In this document: piece after piece, positions 1 to 10,582 of the stretch
Layout: each line of letters begins with the position of its first letter
How positions within the stretch are numbered: the first letter of the stretch is position 1
NCBI RefSeq assembly: GCF_030316825.1
Contig: NZ_JASZYU010000005.1
Span: forward strand, 120,001-184,000
Direction: 5' to 3'
DNA from: Variovorax fucosicus
GTDB lineage: Bacteria; Pseudomonadota; Gammaproteobacteria; Burkholderiales; Burkholderiaceae_C
DNA length: 64,000 nt
The notes under the pieces: model-generated
Seen by the model: only the letters and a program-made list of their open reading frames with translations
The model's database searches: none
Told to the model about the DNA's origin: nothing
Made by a program: the position numbers and the translations under genes

Positions 1-2200
<2,200 letters not shown>

Positions 2201-2340
2201 ATAACTTTGATCAATCAGATCAAGGTGTTATGCCAAGTTGACGCATTCAAAATACATTCAAGCAGCGCAGTCATTGCGTGCTGATTCCAAACTCTATGAA
2301 TTCGTTTGATTGATCATGTGATCAGTCAGACAACAAGTTA

Positions 2341-2453
2341 TGCCTGATGACCATAGCGACGTGGTACCACTCCTTCCCATCCCGAACAGGACAGTGAAAC
2401 GCGTCAGCGCCGATGATAGTGCGGGTTCCCGTGTGAAAGTAGGTCATCGTCAG
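2341..2453 (+). rRNA. rrf: 5S ribosomal RNA
   Basis: The sequence begins TGCCTGATGACCATAGCGAC and ends with GTCATCGTCAGGC, which pair as the terminal 5S helix. The conserved loop CCATCCCGAACAGG lies in the middle. It sits about 140 bases after the 23S end. The spacer 2201-2340 shows no tRNA gene; it is A+T-rich, as rRNA leader/spacer sequence often is. Confidence 0.95.
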
Positions 2454-2466
2454 GCTCTTACAGCCA

Positions 2467-2499
2467 GAAAGCCCAACCAATCGGTTGGGCTTTCTTTTT
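2467..2499 (+). terminator. Rho-independent terminator of the rRNA operon
   Basis: A perfect 12-bp stem (GAAAGCCCAACC / GGTTGGGCTTTC) with the loop AATC is followed by a run of T, 14 bases after the 5S end. It would stop rRNA transcription before the opposite-strand gene that ends at 2527. Confidence 0.93.
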
Positions 2500-2526
2500 A
2501 GGTGAAAGCATGTCGATCGCTGCAGT

Positions 2527-3450
2527 TCAGCGGTCGACAATGCTGGTTCCCGAAATAGCCGCTGCACCCGAATGCACGAGCTCATCGAGCAATTCCCGGG
2601 TGATCGCGCTCAAACTCTCATCGACAAAAAAGCGCGCCCGAACCAGCTCGAAATAGGGCGTATTGCGCGCCCATTCGCACAGGTCCTCGGTCAAGATTGA
2701 CTGGGTCTCGAGCAGCTTGAACTTGATGAGAACCTTCAGTGCATGCCGCGCATGTTTCGATGGATTTGCCGCCTGGCGATCGAGCCGCTCCCGTGCTCCT
2801 GCCAGCGCGCGACGGACGTCGTGAAACGCGGATCCGTGTCCAGGGATCACTGTCTGCGGCGCGAGACTTTCAATCAGATCGAATGTAGCGGCAACGTCGC
2901 CGAAAGAAGGTTCACCGACCAGCTCCGGGAACACCACGCCGAAGCCTTTTTCCCACAATGCATCCGCTGAGATCAATGTGCGTGACTCTGGATTGAACAG
3001 GATCACCGAGTGCGGGTCATGGCCAGGCGCAGCAAACACCTGCCAAAGCAAGTCACCCAGATATTTCTCGCTGCCGGGCTCCAGCACATTCTGAAATTCA
3101 AAGCGTGGACACTGCTGACCGGTTGCGCGGTAGCTGAGGGCGTCTTCGTCCCAGCGTCTTACCGCTGCTGCTTCTCCAGGCGGGATGTGTGTTCGCAGTT
3201 CCGGAAATCTCAGCTGAAGCGCAGCGTTTCCTCCGCAGTGATCGCTGTGCAAATGCGTGTTCAACAGGGTGTCGAGTGCACGCGCGCCGAGTGCCGCACT
3301 CACCAACGAGACGGTCTGCTCCGAATGCGTGCAGTAACCGCTGTCGATCAGCGCGCTGTCATCCGACCCGATCAGGAGGATGTTGTTCGCAGACAACCAC
3401 CCGCGCTCCAGAACCTGGAGGTTCGGGGGTGGTTCTTGCAACCTCTTCAA
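2527..3450 (-). CDS. MBL-fold metallo-hydrolase
   Basis: A 307-residue metallo-beta-lactamase-fold hydrolase. The metal motif THLHSDH is at about residues 65-71, a second histidine motif GHDPHS at 143-148, and a PGHGS motif farther on; the C-terminal third looks like the helical extension of glyoxalase-II-like members. The start is a TTG inside TTGA, whose TGA ends the upstream acyl-CoA ligase, so the two are translationally coupled. This suggests a hydrolase acting on a thioester or ester near fatty-acid activation, but the substrate is unknown. The G+C content of sampled lines is clearly lower than in the rest of the window. Confidence 0.85.
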   Translation of the reverse strand: MKRLQEPPPNLQVLERGWLSANNILLIGSDDSALIDSGYCTHSEQTVSLVSAALGARALDTLLNTHLHSDHCGGNAALQLRFPELRTHIPPGEAAAVRRWDEDALSYRATGQQCPRFEFQNVLEPGSEKYLGDLLWQVFAAPGHDPHSVILFNPESRTLISADALWEKGFGVVFPELVGEPSFGDVAATFDLIESLAPQTVIPGHGSAFHDVRRALAGARERLDRQAANPSKHARHALKVLIKFKLLETQSILTEDLCEWARNTPYFELVRARFFVDESLSAITRELLDELVHSGAAAISGTSIVDR

Positions 3451-5138
3451 TGTGCGGCGGTTCGCAGTTCGCGACGCAAGATCTTTCCGACGTTCGTCTT
3501 GGGCAGCGAGTCGCGGAATTCGATGAATTTCGGGCGCTTGTAGCCGGTCAACTGGTCCTCGCAGAAGCGCAACACCGACGCCTCACTCAGTGAGGGATCC
3601 TTTCGCACCACAAACACCTTGATCGCCTCGCCCTGTTTGTTGTCTGCCACGCCGATGGCTGCGCATTCCAGGACACCGGGGCAGAGCGAGATCACGTTTT
3701 CCAGCTCATTCGGAAAAACGTTGAATCCACTCACAAGAATCATGTCCTTCTTGCGATCCACGATCTTGCTGGTGCCATCCGGAAGCTGGATGGCGATGTC
3801 GCCAGTGCGCATGAAACCGTCCGCGGTAAAGGCTTCGGCCGTTTCGGCCGGCTGGTTGTAGTAGCCCACCATCACATTGGGCCCTTTGATACAGAGCTCG
3901 CCAGATTCACCATTTGGCAACGAATTGCCGTCATCGTCTTTGATCGCGATCTCAATGCTCGGCAACGGCAAACCGATGGTCCCGGTAAATGCGGTGTTCA
4001 TGACAGGATTGTTGGTGCCGATCGCGCATGTTTCGCTCATACCCCAGCCTTCGATCATCGGGCACCCGGTCACCTCAAACCATTTCTTCGCCGTGCCTTC
4101 CGAAGCCGCCATGCCGCCGGCCTGGGACACAAAGAGCGTCGAGAAGTCGACGGTTTTGAACTGCGGGTGCACCAGGAGCGCGTTGAACAGCGTGTTGACA
4201 GCCGGCAGCATGTGGAATGGGCGCTTCTTGAGCGTGGCGATGAAGCCGTCGAAATCGCGCGGGTTCGGAATCAGCGTCAGGTGCGAGCCCTGGCGGATGG
4301 CGAGCAGGCACAGAGTGAGCGCGAAGATGTGATACAGCGGCAGCGCCGCAATGCTGTTGACCTTGGCGAGATCGCCGGCGCGTGCCAATGCGGGCGTGAA
4401 CCAAGCTTCGGCCTGAAGCGTGGCTGCGATGATGTTGCGATGGCTCAGCACGGCGCCTTTCGACAGGCCCGTGGTTCCGCCGGTGTATTGAAGGAACGCG
4501 ATCGAGTCCAGGGTGGACGTGTCCGGCCCCAGCTTGCGCCCGCGGCCCTCGCTCAATACGCGGGCGAACGGTGTCACCGTGCGACCGTTGTCGAGCGGCA
4601 GCTTGTAAGGCGGCACCAGCTTCTTGAGGTGCCTGACGGCCAGCGTGGTCAACGTGCCTTTGAGCCCGCCAAGCATGTCGCCGATCGCGGTCACCACCAC
4701 ATGCTTGACGGGTGTGCGGTCGATGACTTTCTCGAGCGTGGCAGCGAAGTTTTCGAGAATGATGATCGCGGTCGCGCCCGAGTCCTTGAGCTGATGCTCG
4801 AGTTCGCGCGCGGTGTAGAGCGGATTGACGTTGACGCAGGTGTAGCCCGCGCGGAGGATTCCGCTCATCGTCACCGCGAACTGCGGCACATTGGGCAGCA
4901 TGATCGCAACCCGCGCGCCGGGCTCCAGCCCGAGCGATTGCAGCCAGGCGCCGAGCGCCTTCGACTGTTGATCGAGTTCGCCATAGGACATCCAGCTCTC
5001 CATGCAGACCGAAAACGGCCGTGCAGCGTAGCGCTGAAAGGATTCGTCGAACATCTGCCCGAGCGAGCGGTATTGCCCCGGGTCGATGTCGCGTGGCACG
5101 TTGGCCGGATAGTTCTGAATGGGCGCCGATGTCTGCAT
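3447..5138 (-). CDS. fadD: Long-chain-fatty-acid--CoA ligase (AMP-binding)
   Basis: A 563-residue adenylate-forming enzyme, the usual length of FadD. It activates fatty acids with ATP to acyl-CoA. The phosphate-binding motif YTGGTTGLSKG is at residues 218-228, the EGWGMSET motif follows, and the MRTGDIA hinge motif and DRKKDMILVSG segment are in the C-terminal domain. The start ATG has a good ribosome site (AGGAGA) and is followed downstream by the coupled MBL-fold gene. The 208 bases upstream (5139-5346) hold no gene I can support. The part encoding residues after about 310 has noticeably lower G+C than the first part, hinting at recombination within the gene. Confidence 0.92.
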   Translation of the reverse strand: MQTSAPIQNYPANVPRDIDPGQYRSLGQMFDESFQRYAARPFSVCMESWMSYGELDQQSKALGAWLQSLGLEPGARVAIMLPNVPQFAVTMSGILRAGYTCVNVNPLYTARELEHQLKDSGATAIIILENFAATLEKVIDRTPVKHVVVTAIGDMLGGLKGTLTTLAVRHLKKLVPPYKLPLDNGRTVTPFARVLSEGRGRKLGPDTSTLDSIAFLQYTGGTTGLSKGAVLSHRNIIAATLQAEAWFTPALARAGDLAKVNSIAALPLYHIFALTLCLLAIRQGSHLTLIPNPRDFDGFIATLKKRPFHMLPAVNTLFNALLVHPQFKTVDFSTLFVSQAGGMAASEGTAKKWFEVTGCPMIEGWGMSETCAIGTNNPVMNTAFTGTIGLPLPSIEIAIKDDDGNSLPNGESGELCIKGPNVMVGYYNQPAETAEAFTADGFMRTGDIAIQLPDGTSKIVDRKKDMILVSGFNVFPNELENVISLCPGVLECAAIGVADNKQGEAIKVFVVRKDPSLSEASVLRFCEDQLTGYKRPKFIEFRDSLPKTNVGKILRRELRTAAH

Positions 5139-5346
5139 GCAATCTCCTGTGGCGCGGATTGTCGGAGCGCATCGGTGCCCGCCGCCAGCGGGCTTGTCCT
5201 AGTAAGGCCTGTCGCCACGGCGATAGCGCCGCAGTTCCTGCGGAGGTTGGTCTCGCCGGGCGACGGCGGCAGGCCGGCGCCGGCAACTGCACAGCCGCAA
5301 CGCCGTGGGCGGGTGGGAGTCGCCATGCACGGCAACTCCGTTGCGG

Positions 5347-6135
5347 CTACTTGAGCCAGCGATCCATCACGCGCTGGAACTCGCCGCCGGCCTGCGACAG
5401 GTGCAGCCACTGGTCGACGTACGCCTTGAAGGCAACGTCGTCGCGCGGCAGCATCCAGCCCATTTCCCCGTATTGCAGCGGCTTGTCTGGGTTGATGGCG
5501 CACAGGCCGGGCTTGAGCTTTTGCTGCGTGATGGCCTCGGCCGATTCGGTAACGAAGACATCGGCGCGGTTGGCCAGGATCTCGTCGAAGATGGTCACGT
5601 TCTCGCCATGCATCGTGAGCTTGGCCTGCTTGAAGCTGGTGCGCGCAAAGCGCTCGTTGCTGCCGCCCGGATTGAAGATCACGCGCACTGCGGGCTGGTC
5701 GATGGCCGCCACGCTCTGGTACTTGGCCACATCGGCGCAGCGTGCGATCGGCGTCTTGCCGTTCACCATGTACGGGGCGCTGAAAAAGGCGCGCTTCTGC
5801 CGCTCGGTCGTGACCGAGACACCGCCCACCGCAATGTCGCACTTGCCGGCCGTGAGGTCGGGCAGCAGGTTGGCCCAGGTTGTCTTCACCCACTCGGGCT
5901 TCGCGCCGAGACTGGCGCTGAAGCTCGCCATGAGGTCGACGTCGATGCCCTCGTAGTTGGCATCCGGCTTCTGGAAGCTGAAGGGTTTGTAGTCGCCCGG
6001 CGTGCAGATGCGCAGCGTGGCCGCCTTCTGCACCGTGTCCAGATGCGATACCGGGGCCACCGCCGGCGCGATGGCGCAGCCACCGAGCACGGCGGCCGAT
6101 GCCAGGATGGAAGAAATCGAAAGCGCGTTCCGCAT
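5347..6135 (-). CDS. Amino-acid ABC transporter substrate-binding lipoprotein
   Basis: A 262-residue family-3 solute-binding protein. The N-terminus has a short charged region, a hydrophobic stretch and a lipobox LGGC (residues 17-20), so the mature protein should be lipid-anchored in the periplasm. The remainder follows the bacterial extracellular solute-binding family 3 pattern (TLRICTPGDYKPFSF, then LTAGKCDIAVGGVSVT, and a C-terminal WL.LSQAGGEFQRVMDRWL segment). No permease or ATPase is adjacent, so it is an orphan binding protein or serves a transporter elsewhere. It is divergent from an Lrp/AsnC regulator 166 bases away, a likely controller. Confidence 0.85.
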   Translation of the reverse strand: MRNALSISSILASAAVLGGCAIAPAVAPVSHLDTVQKAATLRICTPGDYKPFSFQKPDANYEGIDVDLMASFSASLGAKPEWVKTTWANLLPDLTAGKCDIAVGGVSVTTERQKRAFFSAPYMVNGKTPIARCADVAKYQSVAAIDQPAVRVIFNPGGSNERFARTSFKQAKLTMHGENVTIFDEILANRADVFVTESAEAITQQKLKPGLCAINPDKPLQYGEMGWMLPRDDVAFKAYVDQWLHLSQAGGEFQRVMDRWLK

Positions 6136-6253
6136 GCAAGGCTCCAGACAGTAGTGAAGAAAGGGATGAGGGATTCTTATTGTGCGGCGCTCGATACGCC
6201 GCCGCGCCAGAGTTGCAATGTAGGCGCAGAGCGCTTCAGTTTTTCAGCGTTCT

Positions 6254-6275
6254 CGGGGGAAAGAAAATGCCCCCG
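6254..6275 (+). promoter_or_regulatory. G5/C5 hairpin in the leader of the Lrp-type gene
   Basis: CGGGGG and CCCCCG arms, 10 bases apart with an A-rich loop (AAAGAAAATG), end about 26 bases before the regulator start at 6302. A very similar element lies ahead of the acetyltransferase at 37629. It could be a regulator-binding site or an RNA hairpin; the function is not known. Confidence 0.35.
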
Positions 6276-6301
6276 CGCAACAAAGCTGTGAAAATGGATA
6301 A

Positions 6302-6775
6302 ATGGATGCACTCGACAAGCTCGATCGTTTGATTCTGCGCACGCTGCAAGCAGATGGCCGCGCTACCTATGAGCAGCTTGCGGAGCAGGTCAGTCTGTCG
6401 CCCAGCGCGGTATTGCGCCGGGTCAAGCGGCTTGAGGAAAATCGTGTCATTGACCGCTACGTTGCCTTGGTAAAACCCGAGGCCGTAGGACTCGGGCTGA
6501 CCGCCTACCTCAACGTCCGGCTTGAAAAGCACACCGAGAGCCACAAGCGCAATCCGATGGATTTGTTCCGCGCCAGTGTGCAAACCTGGCCAGAAGTGGT
6601 CGAATGTGCGGCGTTGACCGGTGAAATGGACTATTTGCTGCGCGTTGTGGTGGCAGACATGTCGCATTACAGCCGTTTCATCATGGACACCCTGCTCAAG
6701 CACCCCAGCGTTGAAGACTGCAAGACCAGCTTCGTGCTGGATCGGGTCAAGACCACCACGGCAGTGCCTGTGTAA
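6302..6775 (+). CDS. Lrp/AsnC family transcriptional regulator
   Basis: A 157-residue protein of normal Lrp/AsnC length. An N-terminal winged helix-turn-helix (about residues 5-55, with QLAEQVSLSPSAVLRRVKRLEENRVI as its core, residues split here only in part) is followed by the alpha-beta ligand-binding RAM domain (VVECAALTGEMDYLLRVV region, about 98-115). Members bind amino acids and form octamers. It is divergent from the amino-acid binding lipoprotein gene, the most likely target, and probably autoregulates. Local G+C is lower than downstream, like the preceding genes. Confidence 0.9.
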   Translation: MDALDKLDRLILRTLQADGRATYEQLAEQVSLSPSAVLRRVKRLEENRVIDRYVALVKPEAVGLGLTAYLNVRLEKHTESHKRNPMDLFRASVQTWPEVVECAALTGEMDYLLRVVVADMSHYSRFIMDTLLKHPSVEDCKTSFVLDRVKTTTAVPV

Positions 6776-6888
6776 AACGACCGCCTGCGTTTGTATGCGC
6801 GCCACAGTTACCGGTAATCCGTCACTCCAGACCGGGTTATCGGCGTTGGCTGACTTGCACATTAAGGGAAAACCCTTACATTGTATGC

Positions 6889-7617
6889 ATGCTCTATGCA
6901 AGTTCCATCCTCAAGGCCTCGCTCGGTGCCGGCTCCTTCCTGAAGGCGCCGATGCTTGAGTCGCGTCCGCCCGGCGAACCGGCGCAGCAACCGGTGCTGG
7001 TGCCGATCCGCTCGATCGGGCCCGGCGAACGCGAACGGATCGCGCGCCATCTGCTCGATCTCGACGTTCATGACCGCTATCTGCGCTTCGGCTACTCGGC
7101 TTCGGACGAGCAGGTTCAGCGCTATGTCGACGCGCTCGACTTCGACCGCGACGAAATGTTCGGCATCTACAACCGCCGGCTCGAGCTCATCGCCATGGCG
7201 CACGTCGCCTTCGCGCCGGCCGACCAGCCCAACGACTGCGCCGAGTTCGGCGTTTCGGTGGCCAAGCACGCCCGTGGCCGTGGCTACGGTGCCCGCTTGT
7301 TCGAGCGCGCGGTCGTCACCGCGCGCAACGAAGGTGTCGGCATGCTGTTCATTCACGCGCTGAGCGAGAACGCCGCCATGCTCAAGATCGCACGCAAGGC
7401 CGGCGCCACCGTGGTGCGCAGCGGTTCCGAATCCGAGGCGCATCTGCAACTGCCGCAGGCCACCTTCGACAGCCGGATGAGCGAGATCGCGCTGGATCAC
7501 TTCGCCGAGGTCGACTTCCAGCTGAAGACCCGCGCCAAGCAGTTCTGGTCGTTCCTGGCCAGCGTGCAGGAAGTGCGAAGCGGCGTGCGTGCCGCGCGCG
7601 ACAAGTCGGCGCAATAG
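6889..7617 (+). CDS. GNAT-family N-acetyltransferase
   Basis: A 242-residue protein with a GNAT acetyltransferase core at about residues 35-160. The acetyl-CoA pyrophosphate-binding segment is ARGRGYGARLFERAV (about 129-143), preceded by the beta strand AEFGVSV. A C-terminal tail of about 80 residues carries no motif I know. The start at 6889 is the longest ATG; an internal ATG at 6952 would remove 21 residues and is possible. The acetylated substrate cannot be read from the sequence. It lies just ahead of corC-lnt but is separated by a small gap, so co-transcription is uncertain. Confidence 0.82.
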   Translation: MLYASSILKASLGAGSFLKAPMLESRPPGEPAQQPVLVPIRSIGPGERERIARHLLDLDVHDRYLRFGYSASDEQVQRYVDALDFDRDEMFGIYNRRLELIAMAHVAFAPADQPNDCAEFGVSVAKHARGRGYGARLFERAVVTARNEGVGMLFIHALSENAAMLKIARKAGATVVRSGSESEAHLQLPQATFDSRMSEIALDHFAEVDFQLKTRAKQFWSFLASVQEVRSGVRAARDKSAQ

Positions 7618-7686
7618 GCCTCCGCTTTCCCGGAGGGCGACGCCCTTTCCGGTATCCTTGCGCTTCCCCAACTCCGCCCTCCCGCA

Positions 7687-8565
7687 GTGGCCGAACCTCA
7701 CTCCGAGCGCATCCCCGTTGAACGGGAAGACAAGCGCAGCTTTCTCCAGAAGCTGGCCGAATTCATCCACCCCGGTCCCGACTCGCGCGACGAACTGATC
7801 GAGACGCTGGCCGATGCCGAAGACAACCACGTGATCGGCGCCGAGTCGCGCGTGATGCTCGAGGGGGTGCTGCGCATGGCCGACATGACGGCGGGTGACG
7901 TGATGGTCGCTGCCCCGCGCATGGATCTGCTCGACATCGACGCACCGCTCGACGCGTTGATCAATCTGGTGATCGACACCGCGCACTCGCGCTTTCCGGT
8001 GTACGAGGGCGAGAAGGAAAACATCATCGGCATCCTGCTGGCGAAGGATCTGCTCAAGCTGCAGCGTGCGCCGGGTCTCAACATCCGCGCGCTGCTGCGT
8101 CCCGCCACCTTCGTGCCCGAGAGCAAGGGCCTGAACGATCTGCTGCGCGAGTTTCGCGGCAACCGCAACCACTTGGCCATCACCATCGACGAGTTCGGTC
8201 GTGTCGCCGGGCTCATCACCATCGAAGACGTCCTGGAGCAGATCGTCGGCGAGATCGAAGACGAGTTCGACATCCCCGAAGACGAGGGCGACATCTTTGG
8301 CCTGGCCGACCACACCTACCGTGTCTCGGGCGACACCCCGATCGAGCGCGTGGCCGAAGCTTTCGGCATCACCTTCGACGACGAGGCCCTGAGCGAAGAT
8401 TTCGACACCATCGGCGGACTCGTGGCGCACGAGATGGGCCACGTGCCCAAGCGCGGTGAGCACCATGCATTGGGCGGTTTCGACTTTGTCGTGCTGCACA
8501 CAAAGGGTGGTGCCGTGCGTTGGTTCAAGGTCTCGCCGGCCCGCGGCGACGACGCATCCGATTGA
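7687..8565 (+). CDS. corC: CorC/HlyC-type CBS-domain protein (YbeX)
   Basis: A 292-residue cytosolic protein, the same length as Escherichia coli CorC. It has no membrane segments: two CBS domains (about residues 65-190, including VMVAAPRMDLLDID and TIDEFGRVAGLITIEDVLEQIVG-type segments) precede a C-terminal CorC_HlyC (transporter-associated) domain at about 205-285. The family is linked to magnesium/cobalt efflux and ribosome-associated functions. The start is GTG. Its stop overlaps the start of lnt, matching the ybeX-lnt order of E. coli, which supports the assignment. Confidence 0.9.
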   Translation: MAEPHSERIPVEREDKRSFLQKLAEFIHPGPDSRDELIETLADAEDNHVIGAESRVMLEGVLRMADMTAGDVMVAAPRMDLLDIDAPLDALINLVIDTAHSRFPVYEGEKENIIGILLAKDLLKLQRAPGLNIRALLRPATFVPESKGLNDLLREFRGNRNHLAITIDEFGRVAGLITIEDVLEQIVGEIEDEFDIPEDEGDIFGLADHTYRVSGDTPIERVAEAFGITFDDEALSEDFDTIGGLVAHEMGHVPKRGEHHALGGFDFVVLHTKGGAVRWFKVSPARGDDASD

Positions 8566-10136
8566 AGACGGCGCTCGTTCGCGCGCTGGGCTTCGGGCTT
8601 GCGGGGCTGGCCCAGGCCGCGTCGATCGCCTGGCCGTTCGCGGGCCACTTCGGTGGGCAACCGCTCTGGTGGCTGCAACTGCTGTCGCTGGCGGCACTGG
8701 TCTGGCAACTCGACGCCCTGCGCCTCGGCGGCCACCCTCGTGCATGGCGCAGCGGCTTCCTGTTCGGCTGGATCTTTTCCACCGCCTGGCTTTGCGGCAC
8801 TTTCTGGTGGCTGTTCATTTCGATGCACACCTATGGCGGGCTGGCAGCGCCATTGGCCGCCGTTGCCGTGTTCGCACTGGCGGCCGCGCTGGGCCTCTAC
8901 TACGCGGCAGCTTGTGCATTTTTCGTGGCCTTTGCGCCCGCCCGCTGGGCATGGCGCGCCTTGTTCTTCGCAGCACTCTGGACAACGGCCGAGCTGGTTC
9001 GCGGCAGCTGGTTCACCGGCTTTCCGTGGGGCGCCGGTGGCTACGCGCACGTCGACGGGCCGCTGGCGCTGTTTGCCCCGCTGGTCGGTGTCTATGGCAT
9101 CGGCGCGGTGGCCGCGCTGGTCGCGGTGGCGCTGGCCCAGTGCCTGCGGCTCGACTACCACCGCCATAAGCTGGCATGGCTGGCGCCGGCAGCCATGGTG
9201 GCCGGCCTCGGGCTGGCTTCCGTCGACAGCGCCGACCCCGCTGTTTCCGACCTGGTACCGCCCCCGCCGCGGCTGCGGATGGCGCTGCTCCAGGGCAACA
9301 TCCCGCAGGACGAAAAGTTCATTCCCGGCGGCGGCATCGCCACGGCGCTCGACTGGTACGGCACGCAGCTGCGCGACGCCACAGCGTCCCTCGTCGTCAC
9401 GCCCGAAACCGCCTTGCCGTTGTTGCCGATACAACTGCCGCCCGGTTATCTCGAGTCCGTCGCTGCGCGCTACGGCCAGGGCAATCAGGCGGCCATCGTC
9501 GGTTTGCCGATGGGTGACCGGCGCGGCTACACCAACACCGTGCTCGGTTTCAAGCCCGGCGCGCCGGACGCCTACCGCTACGACAAGCACCACCTGGTGC
9601 CATTCGGCGAGTTCGTGCCCGGGCTGTTTCGCTGGTTCACCGCCATGATGAACATCCCGCTGGCGGATTTCCGCAGCGGCGGCCTGGCGCAGCCGGCGTT
9701 CGACTGGCAGGGCCAGCGCATCGCTCCCAACATCTGCTACGAGGATTTATTCGGCGAGGAGATCGGCGCCAACTTCCGCGACGAGGCAACGGCCCCGACC
9801 ATCCTGCTCAACGTCAGCAACATCGCCTGGTTCGGCGACTCCGTGGCGATCGACCAGCACCTGGCCATCTCGCGCATGCGCGCGCTCGAGTTCCAGCGGC
9901 CCATGGTGCGGGCCACCAACACCGGCGCCACGGTGGTGATCGATCACCGCGGGCATGTGACGCAATCGCTGCCGCGCCTGACGCGCGGTGTGCTGATGGC
10001 AGAGGTCGAGGGCCGACACGGCCTCACGCCCTATGCGCGCTGGGTTTCCCACCTGGGGCTCTGGCCCTTGTGGATCACGGCGCTGGCGGTGGTCGCGGCC
10101 ACCGTACTGCTGCGCCGGCGTCAGCGCGGCAGGTAA
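8562..10136 (+). CDS. lnt: Apolipoprotein N-acyltransferase
   Basis: An inner-membrane enzyme that adds the third acyl chain to lipoproteins. The first roughly 200 residues are multi-spanning; the rest is a nitrilase-like periplasmic domain with the catalytic triad in place: Glu282 (VTPETALP), Lys342 (YDKHHLVPFGEF) and Cys392 (NICYEDLFGEE). I chose the TTG at 8562, which overlaps the corC stop and gives 524 residues; another TTG at 8520 would add 14 residues. The 3' end overlaps the convergent RidA-like gene by 16 bases. In related genomes I would expect glyQ next; here about 12 kb intervenes. Confidence 0.93.
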   Translation: MKTALVRALGFGLAGLAQAASIAWPFAGHFGGQPLWWLQLLSLAALVWQLDALRLGGHPRAWRSGFLFGWIFSTAWLCGTFWWLFISMHTYGGLAAPLAAVAVFALAAALGLYYAAACAFFVAFAPARWAWRALFFAALWTTAELVRGSWFTGFPWGAGGYAHVDGPLALFAPLVGVYGIGAVAALVAVALAQCLRLDYHRHKLAWLAPAAMVAGLGLASVDSADPAVSDLVPPPPRLRMALLQGNIPQDEKFIPGGGIATALDWYGTQLRDATASLVVTPETALPLLPIQLPPGYLESVAARYGQGNQAAIVGLPMGDRRGYTNTVLGFKPGAPDAYRYDKHHLVPFGEFVPGLFRWFTAMMNIPLADFRSGGLAQPAFDWQGQRIAPNICYEDLFGEEIGANFRDEATAPTILLNVSNIAWFGDSVAIDQHLAISRMRALEFQRPMVRATNTGATVVIDHRGHVTQSLPRLTRGVLMAEVEGRHGLTPYARWVSHLGLWPLWITALAVVAATVLLRRRQRGR

Positions 10137-10582
10137 ACGGTCGCCTCGACCTCGATCAGCGCGCCGTCGCCCGGCAGGAAACGCGACACCTCGACCACCG
10201 TGCTGACCGGCGGCTCGCCCGGATAGAAAAGGCCGCGCACACGGTTGTAGGCCGGGTAGTGCCGCAGATCGCGAAAGTACTGCACCAGCTTGACCACGTC
10301 GTCCATCGTGCCGCCGTGCTCCGCCGCCAGTTGGCGAATGCGTTCGAGCACGAACCAGCTTTGCGCCACGATCGGCGCCTCGAACACGTCGACGCTGAGC
10401 TGCCCCGTGACATAGCCCAGCCCGCCCAGCGCCGCGCGCGCGGTGTCGGGCAGATCTTCATAGCGGTCGAGCACCGCGCGCCGTGCCGGGTCGACCGCGA
10501 CCACGCCGCTCAGGAGCAGGAAATCGCCCACGCGCTTGGAGGCCGCGTAGTTCGCCATCGGCTGGCCGGGCGCGGCGCTCAT
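10121..10582 (-). CDS. RidA/YjgF-family protein lacking the catalytic arginine
   Basis: A 153-residue Rid-superfamily protein, somewhat longer than RidA (about 128). The family fold is recognisable from the FLLLSGVVAVDP strand and the C-terminal PGDGALIEVEATVYLPR segment. RidA hydrolyses reactive enamines/imines using an arginine in a PAR-S-C-V-E-V context; here that place reads PVSTVVEV, so the arginine is replaced. It may therefore not be an imine deaminase. The ATG overlaps the stop of the FAD oxidase gene (ATGA), making it the last gene of the seven-gene operon. Its end overlaps lnt. Confidence 0.82.
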   Translation of the reverse strand: MSAAPGQPMANYAASKRVGDFLLLSGVVAVDPARRAVLDRYEDLPDTARAALGGLGYVTGQLSVDVFEAPIVAQSWFVLERIRQLAAEHGGTMDDVVKLVQYFRDLRHYPAYNRVRGLFYPGEPPVSTVVEVSRFLPGDGALIEVEATVYLPR

